From the NCBI RefSeq assembly GCF_000253295.1, contig NC_015717.1:4154001-4218000 (forward strand): 64,000 nucleotides of DNA, in the 5' to 3' direction. This stretch comes from Hyphomicrobium sp. MC1 (GTDB taxonomy: Bacteria > Pseudomonadota > Alphaproteobacteria > Rhizobiales > Hyphomicrobiaceae). Of this stretch, positions 26,010 to 34,517 are shown piece by piece (positions within the stretch are counted from its first letter, which is position 1; every line of letters begins with the position of its first letter). The notes beneath the pieces are model-generated. The model saw nothing but the letters and a program-made list of their open reading frames with translations. It made no database searches and was not told where the DNA came from. Made by a program: the position numbers and the translations under genes.

Positions 26010-26744
26010 TCAGCCTGTGCGCAACTGGGGTTCAGGCTCGACAAATTTGCGGTCCGAATTGTTCGACCGCTTGTCGTTATCATCGTGATTGCGGCCGGAC
26101 GGCGGATCGGCCATGTGGGACAGAAGCGATAACATCACCTGATCGCTACCGATGGCCGACAGCGGCGGTACGCTGACATCGGTCGAAGCCATGCGCAAGA
26201 TGGACCGCGAGGGGTTGCTTGCCGTCACTGATCCCGACGATCGGACGGCGGCTGATGAACTTGCAATCGCTGAAGCGCTTGCGGCCGCGGCCATGGCGGC
26301 AATCCCGGCGCTCGCCCCTTGGGCGGCCGGATTTCCCTGGCCAAACCATGCGACCTCCTGGAGGCGCCGCTGCACCAGACCATCGACGACGTTGCCGCCT
26401 GCCTTGTTGTATTGCAGGAAGAGTGAGCGCGCTTTATCGAGATCGCCGCTGGCAACGGCTTCTCCAAGTCCGCTCTTCGACCAAGCCGTTCCGGCGTTGT
26501 ATGTCAGCGATGTCAGAGCAGCCTTGCTGCCCTCGTCGAGATTGGGCGCGAACTTATCGACGAATTCCGCGGCTTTCTGCACTTCAGACGAGAAGCGGCG
26601 ATCGGCTTCCGCCTTGTCGATGACTTCGCCGGCAAAGCGTGCGCGTGTGCCGTAGCCATTCGAATTCTGCGCGTAATCCCACCGGGCTTCCGCGGTGTAG
26701 CCTTCGAACTGCTTTATGGCATCAAGATAGCTGGGATCGACCAT
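26010..26744 (-). CDS. Lysozyme-like protein (GH24 type)
   Basis: The N-terminal 130 residues resemble phage-type (GH24) lysozymes: the catalytic Glu fits IKQFEGYTAEA, an Asp follows in RWDYAQNSNGYGTRA, and ALTSLTYNAGTAW plus VDGLVQRRLQEVAWFGQG match later conserved helices. The C-terminal half is Ala/Ser-rich and then polar, and is probably disordered. There is no obvious signal peptide. The ATG at 26,744 (MVDPSYLDAI) is preferred over an upstream TTG at 26,777. It is convergent with the fliI-side gene by 20 nt. Since no phage genes are near, a role in opening peptidoglycan for the flagellar rod is possible but unproven. Confidence 0.75.
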   Translation of the reverse strand: MVDPSYLDAIKQFEGYTAEARWDYAQNSNGYGTRARFAGEVIDKAEADRRFSSEVQKAAEFVDKFAPNLDEGSKAALTSLTYNAGTAWSKSGLGEAVASGDLDKARSLFLQYNKAGGNVVDGLVQRRLQEVAWFGQGNPAAQGASAGIAAMAAAASASAIASSSAAVRSSGSVTASNPSRSILRMASTDVSVPPLSAIGSDQVMLSLLSHMADPPSGRNHDDNDKRSNNSDRKFVEPEPQLRTG

Positions 26745-26815
26745 ACGGGGATGCTTGTCACGCCGAGCTTGCGGCAAGCTGGTGTCACGACGCGAGCGAG
26801 CAAAACAAGCGGTCG

Positions 26816-28048
26816 CTAGCGGCGCGAACGCGCAACGTCTCGCAGTACGCTGGCTTCGAGTTGTACTTCGTCCAGACGATGCTTCAGCACGTCACCGATG
26901 CTGATCAGGCCGACGACCTTGCCATCAACAACGACGGGCAAATGCCGAATGCGCCGTTGCGTCATGACATTGGCAACGGCAGCAACGCGATCGTCGGGCG
27001 CGCAGGTTACGACCGAACGGGTCATCAAATTGGCGACGCGCATTTGCGGCAGGTCGATGCCGAACTCGTCGATGCCGCGAGCGAGATCTCGTTCCGAGAT
27101 GATGCCCTGCAAGCCGCCCTTGTCGTCCAGGACCAGCATCGCACCGACTTGCTCTTTCCTGAAACTGTGGGCGAGCGCGCGCATCGTGGCGTTTGCCTCG
27201 ATCGTCTTGATCGCCGATCCCTTCGATTTCAGAATGTCCGAGACCTTCATCTCGTCGCTCCAATCCAATCCTGTAAGGCCGCTGCAATTGCTTGCGTGCA
27301 ACCGATATATAGCCTCGAGAAGGTCCGCCCGATCCTCAGACGTCAGCGGATCGTGAGGGCTGCGATCGCGCCCGGTCAGCAGGCTCGTCAGATTGTCAAT
27401 GAGAACCGAGTCCTCGCTGAAGGCCGGGCTCTCACGGCAAAACGCGCTTCGCGTCGTGATGACCGGAAAGTCCGAGGCCTTTGCAGCCTGAGCGCCGCGA
27501 CGACCGCCCTCGATCACGAGACTGTGCTTGGGATCGCAGCCGAGACTGGAGCGGACCTCGGCGTAAAGCCGGGCGCATTCGCCCTTGCCGCTCTTGTCCC
27601 CTGAGACAACAACGTCGAACAGCTGTCGGCCACGATCACCGAACAGAGTCTTCAATAGCTGCTCGGTATCGCGAGGCTCGAGAAGAGAGACGAGAACCAA
27701 GCGCAGACCGTCGCCGCGCGCAGCAATGATCAGATCGCGGATCCCTGGGCGCGGCTCGACGACCATCGACGACAGCATTTCTCCAAAGACCTTGGAGGCG
27801 CGCCGATGCATCGCCTGAATGAGGAGGGTGAAATCCTCGGTCTCAGGCTTTCCGCGGAGGAAAGCGCGCACGTAATGGGCCATGCGGGCCTCTCCGCTGC
27901 CGAGTTTTGCGGTCAGCGCGAACCCTTCACGATCGCACGACCAATCAAATCCGGCCTCGGAAAAGACCTGTGCAAATGCCTTCCTGCGGACGTCTTCCGT
28001 TTCAGCGAGAGCACCGTCTGCTCGGATGATGATCGCCTGCAGCGTCAT
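26816..28048 (-). CDS. HAD-like domain fused to two CBS domains
   Basis: Residues 1-230 follow the fold pattern of CbbY-type HAD hydrolases: motif II Ser in LVLVSLLEP, motif III Lys in GDKSGKG. Motif I, however, reads IIIRADGALAETE where DVDGTLAETE is expected, so the nucleophile Asp is Arg9, and motif IV reads VIEGG instead of VIEDS. Phosphatase activity is therefore unlikely. Residues 266-405 are a CBS pair (GIISERDLARG, HLPVVVDGKVVGLISIGDVL), which usually binds adenosine nucleotides. The ATG at 28,048 gives a complete HAD fold. A regulatory or nucleotide-sensing role is inferred. It is 156 nt downstream of lysR on the same strand. Confidence 0.8.
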   Translation of the reverse strand: MTLQAIIIRADGALAETEDVRRKAFAQVFSEAGFDWSCDREGFALTAKLGSGEARMAHYVRAFLRGKPETEDFTLLIQAMHRRASKVFGEMLSSMVVEPRPGIRDLIIAARGDGLRLVLVSLLEPRDTEQLLKTLFGDRGRQLFDVVVSGDKSGKGECARLYAEVRSSLGCDPKHSLVIEGGRRGAQAAKASDFPVITTRSAFCRESPAFSEDSVLIDNLTSLLTGRDRSPHDPLTSEDRADLLEAIYRLHASNCSGLTGLDWSDEMKVSDILKSKGSAIKTIEANATMRALAHSFRKEQVGAMLVLDDKGGLQGIISERDLARGIDEFGIDLPQMRVANLMTRSVVTCAPDDRVAAVANVMTQRRIRHLPVVVDGKVVGLISIGDVLKHRLDEVQLEASVLRDVARSRR

Positions 28049-28204
28049 CGTTCAACTATGATCCAATCTCGATTCAAATATGCGTTTCTAGGTAGCCCGA
28101 CTCACGATGCCCGCCAACGCGACGTAAGGTCTGAGATACAGCCTTGAGCTTGGCGCAATTGCGCTGCGGCATGGGCGGTCGGCTGACATTGCAGCGCAAC
28201 AGCG

Positions 28205-29173
28205 TTATGTCAGAAGCTCACTGGAAAGCCACGGCAGCGAGCGTCGCAGAGCCGACAGCGTCGATGTTTCAAGCGACGATTTACAGGCCTTTGTCAGATC
28301 GCGCGGCAAGGTGCCGAGCTCTAGCCGGCGACTGACCAGCGTTAATGTTCTCTTAAGCTGGGGGCCTGGCAGGGCGGCAGCTCGAATATCGCGATTTTCA
28401 AGGGCCGCTTCGGCGATGCAGATCGGCGTCGAAATCGCGAAGCCCTTGCCGCGGGCTACCATATCGCTCACACCGAAGGGCGTATCGAATTCCAGCCCCT
28501 GCGGAAAATCAATATTGAGACGGCGGAGATAGCGCTCGATGTCGATGCCGGTCTTGGACCGAGCGCTATAACGGATAAAGGGGAGCTTGCCGGCGAGCGC
28601 CGCCAAATCCGTGACCGTCCGCGGGATTTTATGCCGCGCCGGCAGCACCAATATATAGGGCTCGGTCACAAGTTCGTGACGATCGAAGCCCTCGATGTCG
28701 CTCATGTCATCGACGCCAATGAAAAGGTCGAGATTGCGTGTCAGCAGCGCACCGGCATGCGTGGCGGTGAGGCCAGACTGCACAGAGACCTGATCCGCGT
28801 GGTTGACCAGAAACGAGGCGATCGGGCCGGTCAGCGCCCGCGACAGACTATCCACGAGGCCGGCGCGAATGAGAGCCAGCCGGCCCTTCGCCGTGTGGCG
28901 AATAACGGTTGCGAGCTGACGTGCTTCCGACACCAGCGCCGACGCCCGCTGTCGCATGACCTCACCCGCCGGCGTCAGCGCTAAGGGCCGGACGCTGCGG
29001 TCGAAGAGCTTCACGCCCATGCGCGCTTCAAGGTCGGCGACCGCCTGAGATACGGCCGGCTGCGTCAGCGAAAGCTTCTTTGCGGCAAGCGCCATCGAGC
29101 GGGCATCGCAAACGCCCAGAAATGCTTCAAGAGCGTGGAGATCAAAGGGCAGTCTGTTCGAGCGTGTAGCCAT
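28205..29173 (-). CDS. LysR-type regulator next to the mgd operon
   Basis: This 322-residue LysR-type regulator has an N-terminal winged helix (ALEAFLGVCDARSMALAAKK, TQPAVSQAVADLEARMG) and a C-terminal effector-binding domain. It is divergent from mgdA, with about 120 nt between start codons, the usual layout for a LysR protein controlling its neighbour. The gap holds a T-N11-A type palindrome at 29,185-29,199. Control of methylamine (N-methylglutamate) oxidation is the natural inference; the effector is unknown. Confidence 0.85.
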   Translation of the reverse strand: MATRSNRLPFDLHALEAFLGVCDARSMALAAKKLSLTQPAVSQAVADLEARMGVKLFDRSVRPLALTPAGEVMRQRASALVSEARQLATVIRHTAKGRLALIRAGLVDSLSRALTGPIASFLVNHADQVSVQSGLTATHAGALLTRNLDLFIGVDDMSDIEGFDRHELVTEPYILVLPARHKIPRTVTDLAALAGKLPFIRYSARSKTGIDIERYLRRLNIDFPQGLEFDTPFGVSDMVARGKGFAISTPICIAEAALENRDIRAAALPGPQLKRTLTLVSRRLELGTLPRDLTKACKSSLETSTLSALRRSLPWLSSELLT

Positions 29174-29184
29174 GATCTGACAGA

Positions 29185-29199
29185 ATAAGATTTTCTTAT
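29185..29199. promoter_or_regulatory. Palindromic LysR-type operator candidate
   Basis: ATAAGA-TTT-TCTTAT is a perfect 6-3-6 palindrome containing the LysR T-N11-A pattern. It ends two bases before the -35 box of the predicted mgd promoter. A further ATAAGA half-site lies at 29,225-29,230 over the -10 box. Divergent lysR and a site beside the -35 box fit activation by the adjacent regulator. Confidence 0.6.
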
Positions 29200-29200
29200 A

Positions 29201-29229
29201 TTAACGTCAATCGGCGACTGATTTATAAG
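29201..29229 (+). promoter_or_regulatory. Predicted promoter of the mgd operon
   Basis: A -35-like TTAACG (29,201-29,206) and a -10-like TATAAG (29,224-29,229) are separated by 17 nt. The -10 matches the sigma-70 consensus at 5 of 6 positions, the -35 at 4 of 6, as is common for activated promoters. Transcription would start near 29,236, about 60 nt before the mgdA ATG. Confidence 0.55.
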
Positions 29230-29294
29230 AAAACAAGTTGATACGGCGCATCTTCCTGGCGCCGGGATCGCCGAGACAAACCGCAGATACGGCC

Positions 29295-30557
29295 ATGTTC
29301 AGCTCAGATCGATACTCGATTTTTTCCGTCCTTACGGAGGCGCTGCGCGGCCAGACCGGCTGGAAGCCGGCATGGCGCAAGGCCGCCCCGAAGCCCTCCT
29401 ATGACATCGTCATCGTCGGCGGCGGTGGCCATGGCCTTGCCACTGCATATTATCTCGCGAAGAGGTATGGCAACGCCAACGTCGCCGTCATCGAAAAGGG
29501 CTGGATCGGCGGCGGCAATGTCGGCCGCAATACGACGATCGTCCGCTCGAACTATCTGCTGCCAGGCAACATTCCCTTCTACGAGACCAGCATGAAGCTC
29601 TGGGAAGGGCTCGAGCAGGATCTCAATTATAACGCCATGGTTTCGCAGCGTGGCGTCCTCAACCTCTACCATTCGGACGCCCAGCGCGATGCTTATGCGC
29701 GGCGCGGCAATGCCATGCGCCTGCACGGCGTCGACTCCGAACTTTTGGATCTCGATGCCGTGCGCGCGATGTATCCTTGGCTCAACTACGACAACGCACG
29801 CTTTCCGATCAAAGGCGGCCTCATTCAGCGGCGCGGCGGCACGGTGCGTCATGATGCGGTCGCGTGGGGATACGCTCGCGGCGCGGACCGTCTCGGCGTC
29901 GACATCATCGAAAATGCGGAAGTCACGGGATTTCGGATCGAGAACGGTAAGATCGGCGGCGTCGAGACGACGCGCGGATTTATCGGCGCGAACAAGGTCG
30001 GCTTAGCGGTGGCCGGCAATTCATCGCGCGTAGCTGGTCTTGCGGGAATGATGCTGCCGATCGAAAGCCACGTGCTGCAAGCCTTCGTCTCGGAAGGCAT
30101 CAAGCCGTTCATTGACGGCGTCGTTACGTTCGGCGCGGGGCATTTCTATATCAGCCAATCGGACAAGGGCGGCTTGGTCTTCGGCGGCGATATCGACGGT
30201 TATAATTCTTATGCGCAGCGGGGTAACCTTCCGGTCGTCGAGGATGTTCTTGAAGGCGGGATGGCGCTGATGCCGCGGATCGGACGCGTACGCCTCCTGC
30301 GTTCGTGGGGCGGCATCATGGACATGAGCATGGACGGCTCGCCGATCATCGACCGGACGCCCATCGAAGGCCTCTATTTCAATGGCGGCTGGTGCTACGG
30401 CGGCTTCAAGGCGACGCCGGCATCGGGATTGTGCTTCGCGCATCTCTTAGCACGCGACGAACCGCATGAGGTGGCGAAAGCCTACCGCCTCGATCGCTTC
30501 CGCACCGGCCACATGATCGACGAGAAGGGCATGGGCAATCAGCCCAACCTGCACTGA
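29295..30557 (+). CDS. mgdA: N-methylglutamate dehydrogenase subunit A (sarcosine oxidase beta-like)
   Basis: This FAD-dependent subunit belongs to the heterotetrameric sarcosine oxidase/N-methylglutamate dehydrogenase family. From the ATG at 29,295 it has 420 residues, with the dinucleotide-binding motif VIVGGGGHGLATAYYLAKRY near residue 40, ENAEVTGFRIENGKIGGVET, and a C-terminal FAD contact region (GWCYGGFKATPASGLCFAHL). MgdABCD oxidises N-methylglutamate to glutamate and a C1 unit. Sarcosine oxidase is the alternative, but the linked mgs and gmaS genes favour the methylamine role. An upstream in-frame TTG was not used. Confidence 0.88.
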   Translation: MFSSDRYSIFSVLTEALRGQTGWKPAWRKAAPKPSYDIVIVGGGGHGLATAYYLAKRYGNANVAVIEKGWIGGGNVGRNTTIVRSNYLLPGNIPFYETSMKLWEGLEQDLNYNAMVSQRGVLNLYHSDAQRDAYARRGNAMRLHGVDSELLDLDAVRAMYPWLNYDNARFPIKGGLIQRRGGTVRHDAVAWGYARGADRLGVDIIENAEVTGFRIENGKIGGVETTRGFIGANKVGLAVAGNSSRVAGLAGMMLPIESHVLQAFVSEGIKPFIDGVVTFGAGHFYISQSDKGGLVFGGDIDGYNSYAQRGNLPVVEDVLEGGMALMPRIGRVRLLRSWGGIMDMSMDGSPIIDRTPIEGLYFNGGWCYGGFKATPASGLCFAHLLARDEPHEVAKAYRLDRFRTGHMIDEKGMGNQPNLH

Positions 30558-30569
30558 AGGCGAGCCACC

Positions 30570-30866
30570 ATGCGCATCAAATGTCCCTTTTGCGGCGAAC
30601 GCGGCAACGATGAATTCTCCTATCTCGGAGACGCGAGCGTCGTCCGTCCAGATCCGACAGCGCCGGATGCTGCCGACGCTTTTTATGCTTTCGCTTATGA
30701 GCGCCGGAACGTTGCCGGACCGACGCAAGAGCTCTGGTATCACGCAGCCGGATGCCATGCGTGGCTGGTCGTCACGCGCGACACGCGCACACACGAAATT
30801 TCCGATGTAAAGCCGGCTCAGGACGTCGCTCTCGAACGTCAGAATTCTGCGAGCACCACACCATGA
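30570..30866 (+). CDS. mgdB: N-methylglutamate dehydrogenase subunit B (sarcosine oxidase delta-like)
   Basis: The 98-residue delta-type subunit binds zinc and helps hold the complex together. It has the N-terminal IKCPFCGERGNDEFSYLGDA with a CPFC pair, the conserved middle (RRNVAGPTQELWYHAAGCHA) with His and a further Cys, and the WLVVTRDTRTHEI strand. It follows mgdA by 12 nt, and its stop codon overlaps the mgdC start (ATGA). Confidence 0.9.
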   Translation: MRIKCPFCGERGNDEFSYLGDASVVRPDPTAPDAADAFYAFAYERRNVAGPTQELWYHAAGCHAWLVVTRDTRTHEISDVKPAQDVALERQNSASTTP

Positions 30867-33847
30867 CGCAATCGCAAACATTCCGTGTGTCGGGGCTAGG
30901 CCTCGTCGACCGGACCAAGGCGCTCGACTTCACCTTCGACGGCGTTCCCTACACGGGATATGCTGGCGACACGCTGGCGTCAGCGTTGCTCGCCAATGGC
31001 ATTCGACTGGTCGGACGGTCGTTTAAATATCATCGCCCGCGCGGCATCCTGACTGCGGGCTCCGAAGAACCCAATGCACTTGTCGAGCTACGCTCCGGTG
31101 CGCGTCGCGAGCCGAACACACGCGCGACCGTTGCCGAGCTTTACGATGGTCTCGAAGCGAAAAGCCAGAACCGCTTTCCGTCACTGTCGTTCGACTTGCT
31201 TTCGGTCAATGGGCTCCTGTCGCCCGTTTTCTCGGCGGGCTTCTACTATAAGACCTTCATGTGGCCGGCGGCGTTCTGGGAGAAGCTCTATGAGCCAATC
31301 ATCCGGCGCGCGGCGGGTCTGGGATCCGCCGCAAATGAGCCCGATCCCGACCTCTACGACAAGGCGAACGCGTTCTGCGACGTGCTCGTCATCGGCTCGG
31401 GTCCAGCGGGATTGATGGCCGCGCTTTCTGCGGCGCGCGCTGGAGCGAAGGTCATCGTCGTCGACGAAAGCTTTGCCTTGGGCGGCCGCCTTCTCTCTGA
31501 TGTGCGAAGCATCGATGGCAAAAGCGGTGTCGAATGGGTGAATGCCATCGTCGCCGAGCTTGCGGCTTCGTCCAGAGTTCGCTTGATGCCGAGAACGACG
31601 ATTTTCGGTGCTTACGATTCCGGTACGTTTGGTGCTGTCGAGCGGGTGGCGGATCATGTCGCCGTTCCAGCAACGGGTGAGCCGAGGCAGCGCCTTTGGC
31701 ATATCGTCGCCAAGCAGACGATCGTCGCGCAAGGCTCGACCGAGCGGCCGATCGTGTTCGGCAACAACGATCGGCCGGGCGTGATGCTCGCAAGCGCGGT
31801 GCGAAGCTACATCAATCGCTTCGGCGTGGCGCCGGGCCAGACGGCCGTCGTATTCTCGAACAACGACGATGCGGCCAACACAATCGACGATCTCATTCGC
31901 GCCGGCATCACCGTTGCAGCACTTGTCGACACGCGCCCCATATTACCGCCTGAAATCAAGTCGAAGGCGCGCAAGCATGGTATCCGCGTCTTCGAAGGCG
32001 CCGCGGTCGCTGACGCTACCGGCGGACAGCGCGTCACCGGCGCACGGATCGTTGCAGCTTACGGGACGTCCCAGACGATCCCTTGCGATCTGATTGCGGC
32101 GTCGGGCGGATTCAATCCCAACGTTCAGGTGACGACACACCTTGGCGGACGCTCGCAATGGCAGGAGAATTTAGCGGCCTTCGTTCCGGGAGCGCTGCCG
32201 AAATGGATGACCGTAGCCGGCGCGGCCAATGGTTCTTTCTCGACATCTTCGTGCCTTAACGACGGTGCCCGGGCAGGCGCAGACGCTGCCGCTGCGTGCG
32301 GCTTCGCGGCTACTGTCGCTCTCGTTCCCAGCATGGACGATGAACTGACGGAAGTCTCGGCCTTCTGGCATGTCGAAGCGGCCAAGCAAAAGGCATTCGT
32401 CGATCAGCAGAATGACGTGACGGCTGCGGATATCCGCCTTGCTGAGCGCGAAGGCTTCCGCTCGGTTGAGCACCTCAAGCGCTACACGACGCTTGGCATG
32501 GCGACCGACCAGGGCAAGACGTCGAATGTTAACGGCCTCGCCATGATGGCGGAGCTGACGAACAAATCGATCCCGGCAACGGGAGCGACGTCTGCCCGTC
32601 CACCGTATTCGCCCGTCTCACTCGGTGTCTTTGCCGGCGAGCATCGTGGCAAGCATTTCAAGCCGACGCGGCTCACGCCGTCGCACGACTGGGCGAAAGA
32701 GCGTGGTGCGGCTTTCGTCGAAACCGGCATGTGGCTTCGCGCGCAATATTTTCCCAAACCCGGCGAACGCGATTGGCTTGAAACGGTCAATCGCGAAGTG
32801 AAAACGGTCCGGGGCGGCGTCGGCGTGTGCGATGTGTCGACGCTCGGTAAAATCGAGGTTCACGGCACCGACGCCGGAAAATTTCTGGACCGCGTCTATA
32901 TCAACATGATGAGCACGCTGGCCGTCGGCAAAGCGCGCTATGGCATGATGCTGCGCGAAGACGGCGTGGCAATGGATGATGGCACGGCTGCACGCTTTGC
33001 CGATGATCTCTATTTCATCACGACAACGACGGCCAACGCCATCAAGGTTCTGCAGCATCTCGAACTTTGCCGGCAGTGGCACTGGCCGGACCTTGACGTG
33101 CAGCTGTTCCCAGTCAGCGATCAATGGGCGCAATATTCTGTGGCGGGACCACGGGCCCGTGACCTGCTCGCCAAGATCGTCGATGCACCGTTCGACATTT
33201 CGAACGCCGCCTTCCCGTATATGGCGTGCGCCGAAATCACCGCGCTCGGGGGCATCAAGGCGCGCATCTATCGTCTCTCGTTCTCAGGCGAGCTTGCCTA
33301 CGAAATCGCAGTTCCGGCGCGGTATGGCGATCTTCTCATGCGCAAGCTCATGTCGGAAGGCGAGGAATTCGGCGCCATTCCATACGGCACGGAAGCGCTT
33401 GGCGTCATGCGCATCGAAAAGGGCCACGTCGGCGGCTCGGAACTCAACGGCACAACGACGGCTGCGGATCTCGGCCTCGGCAAGATGGCATCGACCAAGA
33501 AAGATTTTATCGGCCGCGTCTTGGCACAGCGGCCGGGATTGATCGATCCGGATCGCCCGCGCCTGATCGGGTTCAAGCCTGTAGACACTGCCGTGCGATT
33601 GCGGGGTGGCGCGCATTTCATCGGCAAAGACGATCAGCCGACTGCGCAAAACGACCAGGGTTATATGACCTCTGTCGCATATTCGCCGATGCTCGGGCAT
33701 TGGGTGGGGTTGGGGCTTCTTGCGCGCGCCGAAGCTCGCATGGGCGAAATTCTCAAGGCTGTCGATCCGGTGCGGGGTGAAAGCACCCTCGTCCAGGTGG
33801 TTCCGGCCGCATTCTACGATGTAGAAGGAGCACGTTTGCGTGTCTGA
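30863..33847 (+). CDS. mgdC: N-methylglutamate dehydrogenase subunit C (sarcosine oxidase alpha-like)
   Basis: This is the large subunit of 994 residues. In order it has a 2Fe-2S-type N-terminal domain fold (about 17-100, DFTFDGVPYTGYAGDTLASA), a nucleotide-binding domain (VIGSGPAGLMAALSAARAGA near 176), a second nucleotide-binding stretch, and from about 590 an aminomethyltransferase-like domain (GCV_T) that can hand the C1 unit to tetrahydrofolate (GGVGVCDVSTLGKIEVHG, GEEFGAIPYGTEALGVMRIE). The ATG at 30,863 overlaps the mgdB stop; a longer in-frame upstream start lies inside mgdB and was rejected. Confidence 0.92.
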   Translation: MTQSQTFRVSGLGLVDRTKALDFTFDGVPYTGYAGDTLASALLANGIRLVGRSFKYHRPRGILTAGSEEPNALVELRSGARREPNTRATVAELYDGLEAKSQNRFPSLSFDLLSVNGLLSPVFSAGFYYKTFMWPAAFWEKLYEPIIRRAAGLGSAANEPDPDLYDKANAFCDVLVIGSGPAGLMAALSAARAGAKVIVVDESFALGGRLLSDVRSIDGKSGVEWVNAIVAELAASSRVRLMPRTTIFGAYDSGTFGAVERVADHVAVPATGEPRQRLWHIVAKQTIVAQGSTERPIVFGNNDRPGVMLASAVRSYINRFGVAPGQTAVVFSNNDDAANTIDDLIRAGITVAALVDTRPILPPEIKSKARKHGIRVFEGAAVADATGGQRVTGARIVAAYGTSQTIPCDLIAASGGFNPNVQVTTHLGGRSQWQENLAAFVPGALPKWMTVAGAANGSFSTSSCLNDGARAGADAAAACGFAATVALVPSMDDELTEVSAFWHVEAAKQKAFVDQQNDVTAADIRLAEREGFRSVEHLKRYTTLGMATDQGKTSNVNGLAMMAELTNKSIPATGATSARPPYSPVSLGVFAGEHRGKHFKPTRLTPSHDWAKERGAAFVETGMWLRAQYFPKPGERDWLETVNREVKTVRGGVGVCDVSTLGKIEVHGTDAGKFLDRVYINMMSTLAVGKARYGMMLREDGVAMDDGTAARFADDLYFITTTTANAIKVLQHLELCRQWHWPDLDVQLFPVSDQWAQYSVAGPRARDLLAKIVDAPFDISNAAFPYMACAEITALGGIKARIYRLSFSGELAYEIAVPARYGDLLMRKLMSEGEEFGAIPYGTEALGVMRIEKGHVGGSELNGTTTAADLGLGKMASTKKDFIGRVLAQRPGLIDPDRPRLIGFKPVDTAVRLRGGAHFIGKDDQPTAQNDQGYMTSVAYSPMLGHWVGLGLLARAEARMGEILKAVDPVRGESTLVQVVPAAFYDVEGARLRV

Positions 33848-34370
33848 TCTTGCGAACGGCCTTATGGCGAAACAGCATTCTTCGATCGTTGAACGTTCGG
33901 ACCTTGCCGTCACGCACATTGCCGCCAGACGCGGCATGCTGGCGGGGCTGAACGATGCTGCCCGCGCCGCTTTTGGCATCGAGTTTCCGTCAACGCCCCG
34001 AGCGCTCGAAGCGCGTGGTATGACGATTGTCTGGGCCGGTCCCGAGCAATGGCTGCTGATTGAGCAATTGTCGGGAAGTGGCGATCCGACGGCCCAACAT
34101 GCGAAAACATTCAATGGGTTTGCGTCGGTCGTTGATGTCAGCGATAGCCGAACGATCTTCGGGATGGACAGTGCCCGTCCATCCGACGCGCTCGTTCAGA
34201 GCATGGGCATCGACTTCGAAGATACTTCGTTTAAACCAGGAGACGTTGCGATCACCCACGTCTCGCACCTCGGCGTGACCGTGTGGCGATTGCCGGACGG
34301 CAGGGGATATGAATTCGCCTGCGCGCGGACCTACGCAAAGGATTTCCGCAACTGGCTTGGCCGGATTTGA
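33840..34370 (+). CDS. mgdD: N-methylglutamate dehydrogenase subunit D (sarcosine oxidase gamma-like)
   Basis: The gamma-type subunit (176 residues) completes the mgdABCD complex. It has the gamma-family core (RGMTIVWAGPEQWLLIEQLS, FASVVDVSDSRTIFGMDSAR, GDVAITHVSHLGVTVWRLPD). It starts with GTG and overlaps the end of mgdC by 8 bp. A 9-T tract about 55 nt downstream (34,424-34,432) may help end transcription, but the hairpin before it is weak. Confidence 0.88.
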   Translation: MSDLANGLMAKQHSSIVERSDLAVTHIAARRGMLAGLNDAARAAFGIEFPSTPRALEARGMTIVWAGPEQWLLIEQLSGSGDPTAQHAKTFNGFASVVDVSDSRTIFGMDSARPSDALVQSMGIDFEDTSFKPGDVAITHVSHLGVTVWRLPDGRGYEFACARTYAKDFRNWLGRI

Positions 34371-34517
34371 TCTGACATAGATTTTCCAGAACTCTGTGGC
34401 CTGCGTCCTTCAGGCATTGGACATTTTTTTTTCCCGTGGTGGAATAATCTTTCGCGACGTGCGAACCTGTTTCGATATTAAGTCATTTTCAGCCGCCGTC
34501 GCCGGCGGAAAGCCTTC

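Noticed and set aside
30752..30862. N-terminal extension of MgdC
   Set aside because: The extension lies inside mgdB in another frame, is Arg/His-rich, and the ATG at 30,863 with its ATGA overlap gives the family N-terminus.
29295..34370. Sarcosine oxidase (soxBDAG) assignment
   Set aside because: The subunits are homologous, but the linked mgsABC and gmaS genes make N-methylglutamate dehydrogenase the better call.
34384..34432. Terminator after mgdD
   Set aside because: The nine-T tract is clear, but the preceding hairpin has only 4-5 bp and is separated from the T tract, so I did not list it as a terminator.
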